DNA of 64,000 nucleotides from Aerolutibacter ruishenii (GTDB lineage Bacteria; Pseudomonadota; Gammaproteobacteria; Xanthomonadales; Xanthomonadaceae), in contig NZ_VLKP01000001.1 of the NCBI RefSeq assembly GCF_007830115.1, forward strand, positions 310,001 through 374,000, written 5' to 3'. The position numbers and the translations under genes were made by a program. The notes beneath the pieces were generated by a model. That model did no database searches, was not told the DNA's origin, and saw nothing but the letters and a program-made list of their open reading frames with translations. Numbering within the stretch: the stretch's first letter is position 1; each line of letters opens with the position of its first letter. This document shows positions 27,468 to 35,871 of this stretch, piece by piece.

Positions 27468-28889
27468 ATGAGTGACAAGAAGACGTTCCTGCTCCCCGAC
27501 CTGGGCGAAGGCCTGCCCGACGCCACCATCGTCGAGTGGTACGTGAAGGTGGGCGATGTCATCCGCCTGGACGACAACCTGGTGTCGATGGAAACCGCGA
27601 AGGCGATGGTGGACGTGCCCTCGCCGGTGTCGGGCAAGGTGCTGCGTCTGGCGGGCGCCGCGGGCGACGTGATCGTCACCGGCGCCATGCTGGCCGAGTT
27701 CGAGATCGACCCTTCGATGCCGCAGCGCGCCGAAGGCCAGGACACCGGCCACCATCACGGTCCCAGCCATGGCGTCGGCAGTCATGCCCCCAGCGACGGT
27801 GACAAGGTAGTCGCATCCGACGATGGCGGCGCAATCAGCGCGCCAACGGCCGCCCCGGCCAAGCGCGAGGATGCCGGCACCGTGGTCGGCGCCATGCAGA
27901 GCTCCGATGCGGTGCGCAGCGAGCAGGCGGTCGCCGTCGGTGGCGTGAAGGCCATGCCGGCCGTGCGCGCGATGGCGCGCAAGCTGGGTGTGGACATCGC
28001 CCGGGTCAATGCGAGCGGTGCCGATGGCGTGGTGACCATGGACGACGTGAAGCGCGCGGCAGCGGGCGATCCGGCAGCGCTGCGGGCAGCAGGCGGCGCC
28101 AGCGCGCCTGCCGCGGCGGCCTACGCCGCGCCAGCGCAGGCCACCTCGTTCCAGCCGCAGGCCGCAGGCATCGCGCCCGCGGTCGCCGCCCGCAGCACCC
28201 TGTCGCAGTCGGGCAAGCCGATGCGCACCCAGCCGCCGGGCGTGGCCGCCAGCGGCCAGCCCGAACAGCTCAAGGGCGTTCGCCGCAACATGGCGCGGGT
28301 CATGGCCGATGCGCACGCCAAGGTGGTGCCCACCACCCTGTGTGACGACGCCGACCTGCACGACTGGCTCGGCAAGCAGGACATCACTGCGCGCCTGGTG
28401 CGCGCGATTGTCGTGGCCTGCAAGACCGTGCCGGCACTCAACGCGTGGTTCGACGGTGATGCCCTGAGCCGCACCATGCACCCCAACGTCGACATCGGCA
28501 TCGCCGTGGACACCGACGACGGGCTGTTCGTGCCGGCACTGCGTAACGCCGACATGCTCGACGCACGCGGCATCCGCGAGGGCATCAACCGCCTGCGCGC
28601 GCAGGTCGAGGCGCGCAGCCTGCCGGCCAGCGAACTCAGCGGCTACACCATCTCGCTGTCCAACTTCGGCATGCTCGCCGGGCGCTACGCCACCCCGGTG
28701 GTGGTGCCGCCGTGCGTGGCCATCGTCGGCGCGGGCAAGCTCAGCCACGACGTGGTCGCGGTGATCGGCGGCATCGAAGTGCACCGCCGCATGCCGATCT
28801 CGCTGACCTTCGACCACCGCGCCTGCACCGGCGGCGAGGCCGCGCGCTTCCTCAAGGCGTTGCTGGACGACATGGCGTTGCCGCAGTAA
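27468..28889 (+). CDS. pdhC: Dihydrolipoyl acyltransferase (E2) of the 2-oxo acid dehydrogenase complex
   Basis: A 473-residue core enzyme that moves the acyl group from its lipoyl arm to CoA. A single lipoyl domain covers residues 1-80, with the modified lysine Lys45 in METAKAMVDV. A histidine/alanine-rich linker follows, then a peripheral subunit-binding domain (about 160-200, MPAVRAMARKLGVDI) and the catalytic domain (about 260-470). The active-site motif, normally DHRxxDG, reads DHRACTGG here: the histidine is kept but threonine replaces the aspartate. No E3 (lpd) gene is in the window, so lipoamide dehydrogenase must come from elsewhere. Confidence 0.94.
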   Translation: MSDKKTFLLPDLGEGLPDATIVEWYVKVGDVIRLDDNLVSMETAKAMVDVPSPVSGKVLRLAGAAGDVIVTGAMLAEFEIDPSMPQRAEGQDTGHHHGPSHGVGSHAPSDGDKVVASDDGGAISAPTAAPAKREDAGTVVGAMQSSDAVRSEQAVAVGGVKAMPAVRAMARKLGVDIARVNASGADGVVTMDDVKRAAAGDPAALRAAGGASAPAAAAYAAPAQATSFQPQAAGIAPAVAARSTLSQSGKPMRTQPPGVAASGQPEQLKGVRRNMARVMADAHAKVVPTTLCDDADLHDWLGKQDITARLVRAIVVACKTVPALNAWFDGDALSRTMHPNVDIGIAVDTDDGLFVPALRNADMLDARGIREGINRLRAQVEARSLPASELSGYTISLSNFGMLAGRYATPVVVPPCVAIVGAGKLSHDVVAVIGGIEVHRRMPISLTFDHRACTGGEAARFLKALLDDMALPQ

Positions 28890-28897
28890 GCGGCACG

Positions 28898-28922
28898 GGC
28901 TGCGCCACGCATTGGCGCAGCC
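28898..28922. terminator. Hairpin after the E2 gene
   Basis: A perfect 10-bp stem (28898-28907 with 28913-28922, loop CGCAT) lies nine bases past the E2 stop, between converging genes. There is no T-run. A second, imperfect hairpin of similar size lies near 28936-28966. Together they may stop transcription from both sides. Confidence 0.6.
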
Positions 28923-29006
28923 GACCTGGAACGGGAACGGGCGGCGCGAGATGGCGTCGCCCGTCTTGCATCAGACGGCCAAAGTCCTGCCCGACCGTCG
29001 GGAGTT

Positions 29007-30128
29007 TCAGGTCGCGGGCTGCAGCGCGCACGGCCGGCTCGGCAGCGCATGGCGCAGGATGCGCCACACCACCTGGCCGAACTGCCTGGCCATCGAACCC
29101 GTGTTGTAGTGCTGGCCGTAACGCGCGCAGATGCGCCGCACTTCCACCGCCATCTCCGCATACCGATTGGCTGGCACATCGGGGAAGAAATGGTGTTCGA
29201 TCTGGTGGCTCAGGTTGCCGGTCAGCACGTGCAGCCAGCGTCCGCCGCTGAGGTTGGACGAGCCGCGCAACTGGCGCAGGTACCAGTGGCCGCGCGACTC
29301 GTCCTTCACCACGTCACGCGGGAAGGTCTCCACGTGCGTGGTGAAGTGGCCGCAGAAGATCACCGCGAACGTCCACAGGTTGCGCAGGCCGTTGGCCACC
29401 AGGTTGCCCAGCAGCACCGGCAGGAAGAACGGTCCGGCCAGCGCCGGGAACACCAGGTAGTCCTTGCCCAGCTGCTTCACCCACTTGCGACCCACCGGCC
29501 GGAACTTGCGCCACATCGCGCGCGTGGTGGTGCGGCCGAACATCCAGCGGCCCAGTTTCAGCTCCTGGATCGCCACGCCCCACTGGAACATCAGCGCCAG
29601 CCCCAGCGCAGCCAGCGGCTGCAGCAGGTAAGCCGGGCGCCAACGTTGCTCGGGGAAGATGCGCAGCACGCCATAGCCCAGGTCTTCGTCCAGCCCGCGC
29701 ACGTTGGTGTAGGTGTGGTGGCGGAAGTTGTGCGACTTGCGCCAGTTGTCGCTGGTGCCGGCGATGTCCCACTCGTAGCGCTGGCCGTTGAGGTGCGGGT
29801 CGCGCATCCAGTCGTACTGGCCGTGCATCACGTTGTGGCCCAGCTCCATGTTCTCCAGGATCTTGGACAGGGCCAGCAACAGCACGCCGCCGGCCCACGC
29901 GGCCCACATCCATCCGGTTGCATCCAGGGCCAGCGCCAGCGCACCAAGGAACAGCAGGCCACGGCCGGCCAGACCGGTGTAGCGCACCGCCGCGACGACA
30001 CGGCGGATATAACGGGCGTCGCGTTGGCCCAGCGAATCCAGGATGCGCTTGCGCAGCGCGTCCAGTTCGGCGCCGAAGCGTTCCAGTTCGACGGCACCCA
30101 GGGCGCGATTGAGGGAATTGCGGGACAT
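29007..30128 (-). CDS. Membrane fatty-acid desaturase
   Basis: A 373-residue di-iron desaturase of the acyl-lipid type. The three histidine clusters are HNVMH (about residue 98), HNFRHH (about 131) and HQIEHH (about 312), in the right order and spacing. Several hydrophobic segments span the inner membrane. It would introduce double bases' equivalents, that is cis double bonds, into membrane acyl chains using electrons from a ferredoxin-type partner. The gene for a 2Fe-2S reductase lies 11 bases upstream in the same direction and is the obvious donor. A FabR/DesT-like repressor is divergent from the pair. The ATG at 30128 is the only start that gives a normal N terminus. Confidence 0.94.
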   Translation of the reverse strand: MSRNSLNRALGAVELERFGAELDALRKRILDSLGQRDARYIRRVVAAVRYTGLAGRGLLFLGALALALDATGWMWAAWAGGVLLLALSKILENMELGHNVMHGQYDWMRDPHLNGQRYEWDIAGTSDNWRKSHNFRHHTYTNVRGLDEDLGYGVLRIFPEQRWRPAYLLQPLAALGLALMFQWGVAIQELKLGRWMFGRTTTRAMWRKFRPVGRKWVKQLGKDYLVFPALAGPFFLPVLLGNLVANGLRNLWTFAVIFCGHFTTHVETFPRDVVKDESRGHWYLRQLRGSSNLSGGRWLHVLTGNLSHQIEHHFFPDVPANRYAEMAVEVRRICARYGQHYNTGSMARQFGQVVWRILRHALPSRPCALQPAT

Positions 30129-30139
30129 GCGGGACGGGC

Positions 30140-31273
30140 TCAGAGGTCGATGACGAGGTCGCTGACGGCACTGCTGACGCAGAGCTTCAGCGCGGACAGG
30201 GGTTCGGTGGTGGCTTCGCCGGTGTGCAGGTCGCGGCTGGTGCCGCTGCGCTTGCCGCAGGCGCAGGTGTTGCAGATGCCCATGCGGCACCCGGCCGCGG
30301 GCTTGATCCCTTCGGCCTCCAGCGCCGCCAGCAGCGGCATTCCGCGCGGCACTTCCAGCGTACGACCGCTGGCCGCCAGGGTGAGCTGCACGTGGCCGCC
30401 CTCCTCGACCACGCGCGGGGGTGGAGTGAACGCTTCGGCCTGGAACTCGCGGACCTGCGTGGCCAGCAGCGCGCGTGCATGCGCGACGAACTCGCCGGGG
30501 CCGCAGGCGAAGACGATGCGATCCGCCAGCGCGGGTACGCGCGCCGCCAGCAGTGCTTCGTCAACGCGGCCGAGGGATTCGTCGCTGGCGAGCGTTGCAT
30601 TGATGCAGTTGGTCGCGGTGGCCACTTCACGGGTCAACGCGAAGTGCACGCTGAAGTTCGGGTGCGCAGCGGCAAGGCCACGCAGCTCACCCGCGAAGCA
30701 CAGGTCGGCACGGGTGCGGGCGGAGTACACCAGCGTCAAGGGCACCGGCATGCCCTGCGCGGCCTGCGCGCGTACGTGTGCCATCAGCGGCGTGATCCCG
30801 CTGCCAGCCGCCAGGAACAGCAGCGGCGCCGTCGGCATGGACGGCAGCGTCATCTCGCCGAATGCGGGCCCCAGCTCCAGCACCTCGCCGACGCGGGCGT
30901 GGTGGCACAGGTGCGTGCTGAGCTTGCCGCCGGGCACGTGGCGCACGGTGACCGACAGCCGGCCATCGGCGCGCAGCAGGTCGGACAGGCTGTAGCTGCG
31001 GCTGATGCGCGCGCCCTCGACTTCAGCACCCAGGCTCAGGTGCTGGCCGGGCGCAAACCCGCGCCAATGGCGGTTGGGGGCCAGCAGCAGGGTGACCGCG
31101 TCGTGCGACTCCTGCCGGCGGCCCACGATGCGCGCCAGCGGACGCTCCAGCGACCACGTGGGGTCCAGGTGCGACGCCCAGAAGTCGATGAAGGCCGGCG
31201 AAACCCACGCCTTGGCCCATCGTCGAAGACGGCCCGGGCGGCGGGTGGCGGGGGGAAGACGGACAGCACTCAT
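30140..31273 (-). CDS. Ferredoxin reductase with C-terminal 2Fe-2S domain
   Basis: A 377-residue redox protein. Residues about 45-270 are the FAD/NAD(P)-binding reductase fold (RSYSLSDLL for flavin, GSGITPLMAHVRA for nucleotide, FACGPGEFV). The C-terminal domain (about 285-377) is a plant-type ferredoxin with cysteines in GCRMGICNTCACGK and the last one in LKLC. It moves electrons from NAD(P)H to the desaturase encoded immediately downstream. It is the first gene of the operon, 94 bases from the divergent repressor gene, and the palindrome at 31307 lies 34 bases before its start. Confidence 0.93.
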   Translation of the reverse strand: MSAVRLPPATRRPGRLRRWAKAWVSPAFIDFWASHLDPTWSLERPLARIVGRRQESHDAVTLLLAPNRHWRGFAPGQHLSLGAEVEGARISRSYSLSDLLRADGRLSVTVRHVPGGKLSTHLCHHARVGEVLELGPAFGEMTLPSMPTAPLLFLAAGSGITPLMAHVRAQAAQGMPVPLTLVYSARTRADLCFAGELRGLAAAHPNFSVHFALTREVATATNCINATLASDESLGRVDEALLAARVPALADRIVFACGPGEFVAHARALLATQVREFQAEAFTPPPRVVEEGGHVQLTLAASGRTLEVPRGMPLLAALEAEGIKPAAGCRMGICNTCACGKRSGTSRDLHTGEATTEPLSALKLCVSSAVSDLVIDL

Positions 31274-31306
31274 GAGGCGCCACTATACACAGGAACAGAC
31301 AAACGT

Positions 31307-31322
31307 ATATACACGTGTATAT
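31307..31322. promoter_or_regulatory. Perfect 16-bp palindrome, probable FabR/DesT-like operator
   Basis: ATATACACGTGTATAT is fully self-complementary and AT-rich in a very GC-rich background. It is flanked by CAAACG (31300-31305) and CGTTTG (31327-31332), inverted but at unequal distance. It lies in the 94-base gap between the reductase/desaturase operon and the TetR-family gene and probably overlaps both promoters. A TetR dimer binding here is inference from position and symmetry. Confidence 0.7.
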
Positions 31323-31367
31323 TAATCGTTTGGCTATGATGGGGCTCCGAGCCCAGCGACGCGCCCC

Positions 31368-32012
31368 GTGACCCTTCCTTCCGACCTCGCCACCGACTTC
31401 CATACCGGGCGCAAGGCCACCATCTCGCGCGAGGACCTGACCGCGGCCGCGTTGCGCCTGATCGGGCCACACCGCAGCGTGTCGTCGCTGAGCCTGCGTG
31501 AAGTGGCGCGCGAGGCCGGCATCGCGCCCAACAGCTTCTACCGCCACTTCCGCGACGTGGACGAGCTTGCGGTGGCGCTGATCGAACTGGCCGGGCAGTC
31601 GCTGCGCGAGATCGTGGGCAAGGCGCGCCGCCGCGCCACCAGCGGCCGCAGCATCGTGCGCGGATCGGTGAGCGCGTTCGTCGAGCAGGTGCGCGCCGAC
31701 GACAAACTGCTGCACGTGCTGCTGCGCGAAGGTACCGTGGGCTCGGATGCATTCAAGCAGGCGGTCGACCGCCAGCTCGACTTCTTCGAGGAAGAACTGC
31801 ACGTGGACCTGGTGCGCCTGGCCGCCGCCGACAACCTGCCGCTGAAGGATCCGGCACTGGTGGCCAAGGCGATCACCCGCCTGGTGTTCGCCATCGGCAC
31901 CACCGCGATGGACGTGCCGCGCGAACGCGACGCGGAACTGGTCGAGCAGCTCACCCAGATGGTGCGAATGATCCTGCGCGGCTCGCAGGCGATGGCGCGC
32001 ACGCAACGCTGA
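31368..32012 (+). CDS. TetR-family repressor, FabR/DesT-like
   Basis: A 214-residue regulator with an N-terminal HTH (SLSLREVAREAGIAPNSFYRHFRDVDELAVALIE) matching the FabR/DesT branch, which senses acyl-CoA or acyl-ACP saturation and controls unsaturated fatty-acid genes. The rest is an all-helical ligand domain with IVRGSVSAFVEQVRADDKLLHVLLREG. It starts with GTG at 31368; nearby ATGs are out of frame. It is divergent from the desaturase/reductase operon and is followed ten bases later by a VOC protein gene on the same strand. Confidence 0.93.
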   Translation: MTLPSDLATDFHTGRKATISREDLTAAALRLIGPHRSVSSLSLREVAREAGIAPNSFYRHFRDVDELAVALIELAGQSLREIVGKARRRATSGRSIVRGSVSAFVEQVRADDKLLHVLLREGTVGSDAFKQAVDRQLDFFEEELHVDLVRLAAADNLPLKDPALVAKAITRLVFAIGTTAMDVPRERDAELVEQLTQMVRMILRGSQAMARTQR

Positions 32013-32022
32013 GGGCAGCACC

Positions 32023-32409
32023 ATGACGCACCGCAGCCGCTTGGCCGGCTTCATCATCGACTGCCAGACCGACGACCTCGACCGCGCAGCCGCATTCTGG
32101 AGCCAGGCATTGGGACTGCACGTGGCCGATCCGGACTCCGGCGGCCTGGGGCTCTACGCCGAATTCGGCGACGCACCCGGCGGCCTGCACGTGGAAGTGC
32201 AGAAGGTGGAGCACCCCTCGCGCGTGCACCTGGACATCGAGGCCGACGACGTCAATGCCGAGGCCACGCGGCTGGAAGCGCTGGGCGCGAAGAAGGTCGC
32301 CTTCGTGCGCGAGCGCTGGTGGGTGATGGAAGCGCCGACCGGCCAGCGGTTCTGCGTGGTGCCGATGCGCGAGGACACGCGGCGCGAACCGCCAAACCAC
32401 TGGCCCTGA
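32023..32409 (+). CDS. VOC/glyoxalase-like protein
   Basis: A 128-residue protein of the vicinal oxygen chelate fold. LAGFIIDCQTDDLDRAAAFWSQALGL, the HVEVQKVEHPSRVHLDIEADDV strand pair and the final PTGQRFCVVP are typical of the small bacterial glyoxalase-like group (VOC, 'glyoxalase-like domain' family). The substrate is unknown. GAGGG precedes the ATG and only ten bases separate it from the repressor gene, so the two are probably cotranscribed. It is convergent with the DUF4242 gene, nine bases apart. Confidence 0.88.
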   Translation: MTHRSRLAGFIIDCQTDDLDRAAAFWSQALGLHVADPDSGGLGLYAEFGDAPGGLHVEVQKVEHPSRVHLDIEADDVNAEATRLEALGAKKVAFVRERWWVMEAPTGQRFCVVPMREDTRREPPNHWP

Positions 32410-32418
32410 GCGGAACCG

Positions 32419-32697
32419 TCAGTGCAGTTCAGCGGTGGTCGGATCCATCATCGCGCTCACTTGCGACACCCGGTCCACCGGGAAGCCACCCAATTCGGCA
32501 TGGCGGCGCACCGCGGCTTCGTTGTCGGCGATGTACACGCAGTAAAGCTTGTCGGCGGTGACGTAGGACTCCTGCCACTGGATGTGCGGGCCCATGTTTT
32601 CAAGCACGTCGCAGGACTTGCGTGCAACGCCCTGCAACTCGCCAAGGGTAAGCTTGCCCGCGCCGGGGAGGTTGCGTTCGATCAGGTACTTGGGCAT
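32419..32697 (-). CDS. DUF4242 (SCO4226-like) protein
   Basis: A 92-residue ferredoxin-fold protein. MPKYLIERNLPGAG at the N terminus, WQESYVTADKLYCVYIADNE in the middle and AELGGFPVDRVSQV near the end match the DUF4242 family. Its Streptomyces member SCO4226 binds nickel. The metal role here is inference. The upstream open frame is long, but the ATG at 32697 has GAGGC upstream and gives the family length. It lies 118 bases downstream of the MBL-fold hydrolase on the same strand. Confidence 0.85.
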   Translation of the reverse strand: MPKYLIERNLPGAGKLTLGELQGVARKSCDVLENMGPHIQWQESYVTADKLYCVYIADNEAAVRRHAELGGFPVDRVSQVSAMMDPTTAELH

Positions 32698-32815
32698 GTC
32701 AGTGCCTCGGGTTCGCGCGGCCGCGCGTCCACGCCACACCGCGCCGGTTGACGGCGGCCACGCCTCGGCAGGCCGCACCTGCCGCTCGAAAGCGGCATAG
32801 AGGAGTCTGCGCCCG

Positions 32816-33781
32816 TCACCCTGGCACCGCAACGGGCGCCGGTGCCGGCCGCGCCAGCCACACGCCCAGCCCCTGCGCATTGAGTTCGATGTCCATGCCA
32901 AGCACGTCGGGCACTGCGGTCTCGGCGTTGGCCACCCCGTGAGCCGTTGCGCGCGCGATGTAGTAGCGGGTTAACCCGTCAACGAGGGCGACGTGGCGAC
33001 CGGTGGCATCGTCCGCGCCGTCATGCGCGTGGCGGCCCAGCGCGACCATCGCATCGACCTGTTCAAGCAGATCGTGGCCCAGCCTCGCCACGTCCTCGAC
33101 GCGCCCGTAATGGGTGAGGTACATGGCGTCCGGCTGGCGGGCGAGCAACGTGCGGATCGAGGCCTTCAATGGTTCCGGCTCGAACTGCACCGGCGAAGTG
33201 GTCGGGATGATGAAGGGGCGACCATCCACATCCAACTCGCGGTACGACAGACCGAAAGTATCGCCGGTGAACCAGCTGCGGCTACGTGCGTCCCACACGC
33301 AGAAGTGGTGGCGCGCGTGGCCGGGCGTGTCCACGCACAGCAGCGGCCGGCCGGCCAGCTCGATGACGTCGCCATCCGCAGCCTCGAGCACGCGCGCGGC
33401 GGGCACGCTTTGGATCACGCCATAGCTGCGCGCGATCTCGGCCTCGCCGTATACCGCGGTGGCGCCCGCGACCAGCCGCGAAGGATCGATCATGTGCGGC
33501 GCGCCGCGCGGGTGTACCACCAGCGTGGCATTGGGCAGGTGCTGCATCAGCAGGCCCGCGCCACCGGCGTGGTCGAGGTGGACGTGGGTCAGGATCAGCC
33601 AGTCCACGGCCTCTGGCCCCAAGCCCTGCTCGTCCAGCATGGCGAGCATCGCCGAGACGCTGTAGTTGGTGCCGCAATCGATGAACGCGGCGCGGCCCTG
33701 CTCCACCACCAGGAACGCGGCGTCGAAGTGCGGCCGCTGGAAACCGGTGTCGATGGTGAAGATGCCGTGCGTCGCGCCCAT
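32816..33781 (-). CDS. MBL-fold metallo-hydrolase
   Basis: A 321-residue metallo-beta-lactamase-fold protein. The metal motif HVHLDHAGGAG (about residue 66) is complete, further ligands are in VDTPGHARHHFCVWDARS and FTGDTFGLSYRE, and LTHYGRVED supplies the last histidine. This is the SoxH/flavorubredoxin-unlike, single-domain branch with unknown substrate. A C-terminal helical extension follows the core. It is transcribed away from trpS, which starts its own unit upstream. Confidence 0.88.
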   Translation of the reverse strand: MGATHGIFTIDTGFQRPHFDAAFLVVEQGRAAFIDCGTNYSVSAMLAMLDEQGLGPEAVDWLILTHVHLDHAGGAGLLMQHLPNATLVVHPRGAPHMIDPSRLVAGATAVYGEAEIARSYGVIQSVPAARVLEAADGDVIELAGRPLLCVDTPGHARHHFCVWDARSRSWFTGDTFGLSYRELDVDGRPFIIPTTSPVQFEPEPLKASIRTLLARQPDAMYLTHYGRVEDVARLGHDLLEQVDAMVALGRHAHDGADDATGRHVALVDGLTRYYIARATAHGVANAETAVPDVLGMDIELNAQGLGVWLARPAPAPVAVPG

Positions 33782-33862
33782 GCGTGCCTCGTTATGTCGG
33801 TCGTCAACGCAGTCTAAGCAGCGCCAGCGAGTGTCACGATTCGGCTTTGGTCGCGGCCCAGA

Positions 33863-35194
33863 TCAAGCCTTGGCCGCCTCCTTGTCCTTGGCCGCCTGCA
33901 CGATGGCATCCAGCGCGGTCTGCGCCTCGTCGGCGGCCACGCCATCGCCCAGCGAAGCGTGCTGACCGATGGTGTGTACCGTGAGCGTGCCGGCCTTCAT
34001 CGCGCCGATCAGCTCGCCGACCTCGCGCGGCGCGGCGAAACCGGTGCTCTGCAGCAGCACGCGTTCGCCATCGACCAGCTTGAAGTAGAACCGGCCGTCC
34101 ACCTCGCGGTACTGCTTGATCACCGGCAACGTGGCCTTGTCGACGGCCTTGACCGCGGCCACCGGCACGCGACCCAGGTCGCGCAGGCCCACCGCCTCGC
34201 GCAGTTCCGCCATCAGCGGCGTGGCATAGCGTGTACGCAGGCGCTGCGCACCGTCGCGCAGGATGGCCTCGATATCGGCCGGGCGCGCCATCAGCGCTTC
34301 GTACTGCTCGCGCTGCGGCGCGATCTCGGCATCGATGCGCTCGAACAGCGCCTGCTTGGCATCGCCCCAGCCGATGCCATCGGCAAACGCCTGGCGCATC
34401 GCCGCGGCCTCGGCGTCGGTGGAGAACGCCTGGTACAGCTGGAACACGTGCGAGCCATCGGCGTCCTTGGCCTCGCCCGGCGCGCGCGAATCGGTGACGA
34501 TGCCGGCGATCAGCTTGCGCAACTGCTCGCGCGGCGCGAACAGCGGGATGGTGTTGTCGTAGCTCTTGCTCATCTTGCGCCCGTCCAGGCCGGGCAGCGT
34601 GGCCACCTGCTCCTCGATGTGCGCCTCGGGCAGCACGAAGTATTCGCGGCCGGTCGCCTCGCCGTAGAGGTGGTTGAAGCGCTGGCCGAAGTCGCGCGCC
34701 ATCTCGATGTGCTGGATCTGGTCGCGGCCCACCGGCACCTTGTTGGCGTTGAACAGCAGGATGTCGGCGGCCATCAGCACCGGGTACATGAAGAGACCCG
34801 CGGTCACCGCCGCGTCATCGTCCTCGCCCGCTTCGCGGTTCTTGTCCACCGCCGCCTTGTAGGCGTGCGCGCGGTTGAGGATGCCCTTGCCGGCCACGCA
34901 GGTCAGCAGCCACATCAGCTCGGTGGTCTCGGGGATGTCGCTCTGGCGGTAGAACCACACCTTGTCCGGCTCCAGCCCGCAGGCCAGCCACGTGGCGGCG
35001 ATCTCCAACGTGGAGCGCTGCACGCGCGCCGGGTCCTGCACCTTGATCAGCGCGTGGTAGTCGGCGAGGAAGTAGAAGCTCTCCACGTCGGCGGCGCGAC
35101 TGGCGGCCACGGCCGGCCGGATCGCACCGGCGTAATTGCCCAGGTGTGGGGTGCCGGAAGTGGTGATGCCGGTGAGGACGCGGGTACGGGACAT
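33863..35194 (-). CDS. trpS: Tryptophanyl-tRNA synthetase (long form)
   Basis: A 443-residue class I synthetase charging tRNA-Trp. The signature sequences are TSGTPHLGNYAGAIRP (HIGH-like, HLGN) near the N terminus and LPGLDGRKMSKSYDNTIPLF (KMSKS) about residue 205. The catalytic and anticodon parts resemble the usual ~335-residue enzyme, and about 100 extra residues follow (with VDGRFYFKLVDGERVLLQSTGFAAPREVGELI), as in other members of this bacterial order. The ATG at 35194 starts MSRTRVLTGITTSG. The frame upstream is non-coding-like. Confidence 0.96.
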   Translation of the reverse strand: MSRTRVLTGITTSGTPHLGNYAGAIRPAVAASRAADVESFYFLADYHALIKVQDPARVQRSTLEIAATWLACGLEPDKVWFYRQSDIPETTELMWLLTCVAGKGILNRAHAYKAAVDKNREAGEDDDAAVTAGLFMYPVLMAADILLFNANKVPVGRDQIQHIEMARDFGQRFNHLYGEATGREYFVLPEAHIEEQVATLPGLDGRKMSKSYDNTIPLFAPREQLRKLIAGIVTDSRAPGEAKDADGSHVFQLYQAFSTDAEAAAMRQAFADGIGWGDAKQALFERIDAEIAPQREQYEALMARPADIEAILRDGAQRLRTRYATPLMAELREAVGLRDLGRVPVAAVKAVDKATLPVIKQYREVDGRFYFKLVDGERVLLQSTGFAAPREVGELIGAMKAGTLTVHTIGQHASLGDGVAADEAQTALDAIVQAAKDKEAAKA

Positions 35195-35343
35195 CGGGAA
35201 GGCAGCCGTGGGGTGAACGAATCCGCATTTTACCCGGCGGCGGCCAACCCCGCCGGATGCGGTCGCACGTCCCACCGTGCCCCCCCTGGCGGAGACACGC
35301 CCATGTCGCGCCTGACGCTTTGCCGTGGCACCACGCCAAATGT

Positions 35344-35370
35344 ACACGGGCCGGCGATGCCGGCCCGTGT
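35344..35370 (-). terminator. Hairpin downstream of csbD
   Basis: A perfect 12-bp stem (35344-35355 with 35359-35370, loop GAT) lies 60 bases past the csbD stop. The following run on the minus strand (ACATTTGG) is only weakly T-rich. Confidence 0.7.
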
Positions 35371-35430
35371 CCTTATCGGTGCAGCATCCACCACGGGTGG
35401 CTGGATCACCACGCCGCGGCGTAGTTTCGG

Positions 35431-35631
35431 TCAGTGCAGGGATTTCTCGAACTCACGGACCTCGCGTTGCGCGCGATCGCGGTCCCAGCCGTACTGTTCC
35501 TGCAGCTTGCCAGCGAGGTATTCGGCGTTGCCCTCGCGAACATCGAATACGTCGTCGGTGAGGTCGCCCCACTTGGTCTGGGCCTGACCCTTCAACTGGT
35601 TCCACTTGCCGGCGATGATGTCTTTGTTCAT
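35431..35631 (-). CDS. csbD: CsbD-family stress protein
   Basis: A 66-residue hydrophilic protein, [20 protein letters not shown] then [19 protein letters not shown], which is the CsbD pattern. Members are small stress-induced proteins of unknown action in many bacteria. The ATG at 35631 has GAGGAA upstream. It is flanked by its own hairpin terminator and by the terminator of the next lipoprotein gene. The reason for its presence next to envelope lipoproteins is unclear; stress induction is family knowledge. Confidence 0.93.
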   Translation of the reverse strand: MNKDIIAGKWNQLKGQAQTKWGDLTDDVFDVREGNAEYLAGKLQEQYGWDRDRAQREVREFEKSLH

Positions 35632-35800
35632 TGCATGGTTCCTCGTTCTTCCGGGAGAATGCGGCGGGTGCTTCGATGCCGCATGTACACCATCGCAAGG
35701 TGCCCATTCGCATACGGTAAGCGGTGCGTTACGCGCGCATTCGCGCGAGGTGAAGCCCGGCGTGTTCAGATGCCTGACCGGGAGTTCCGGGACCTTTGCA

Positions 35801-35835
35801 AAAAAAAAAGGACCGGACATGGATCCGGCCCTTCC
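35801..35835 (-). terminator. Strong intrinsic terminator after the first entericidin-like gene
   Basis: On the minus strand a 10-bp stem (one G-U pair) runs into ten T's (ten-base A-run at 35800-35809 on the plus strand). It lies 37 bases past the lipoprotein stop at 35872 and shares its stem sequence with the hairpin after the second entericidin-like gene. Confidence 0.95.
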
Positions 35836-35871
35836 TGTTCGCGCCGCGTCCCGGCGGGGATCAGCGCCTGC

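Noticed and set aside
26277-28817. A long antisense open frame across the E1/E2 genes
   Set aside because: The same GC-driven effect; the plus strand encodes clear dehydrogenase subunits.
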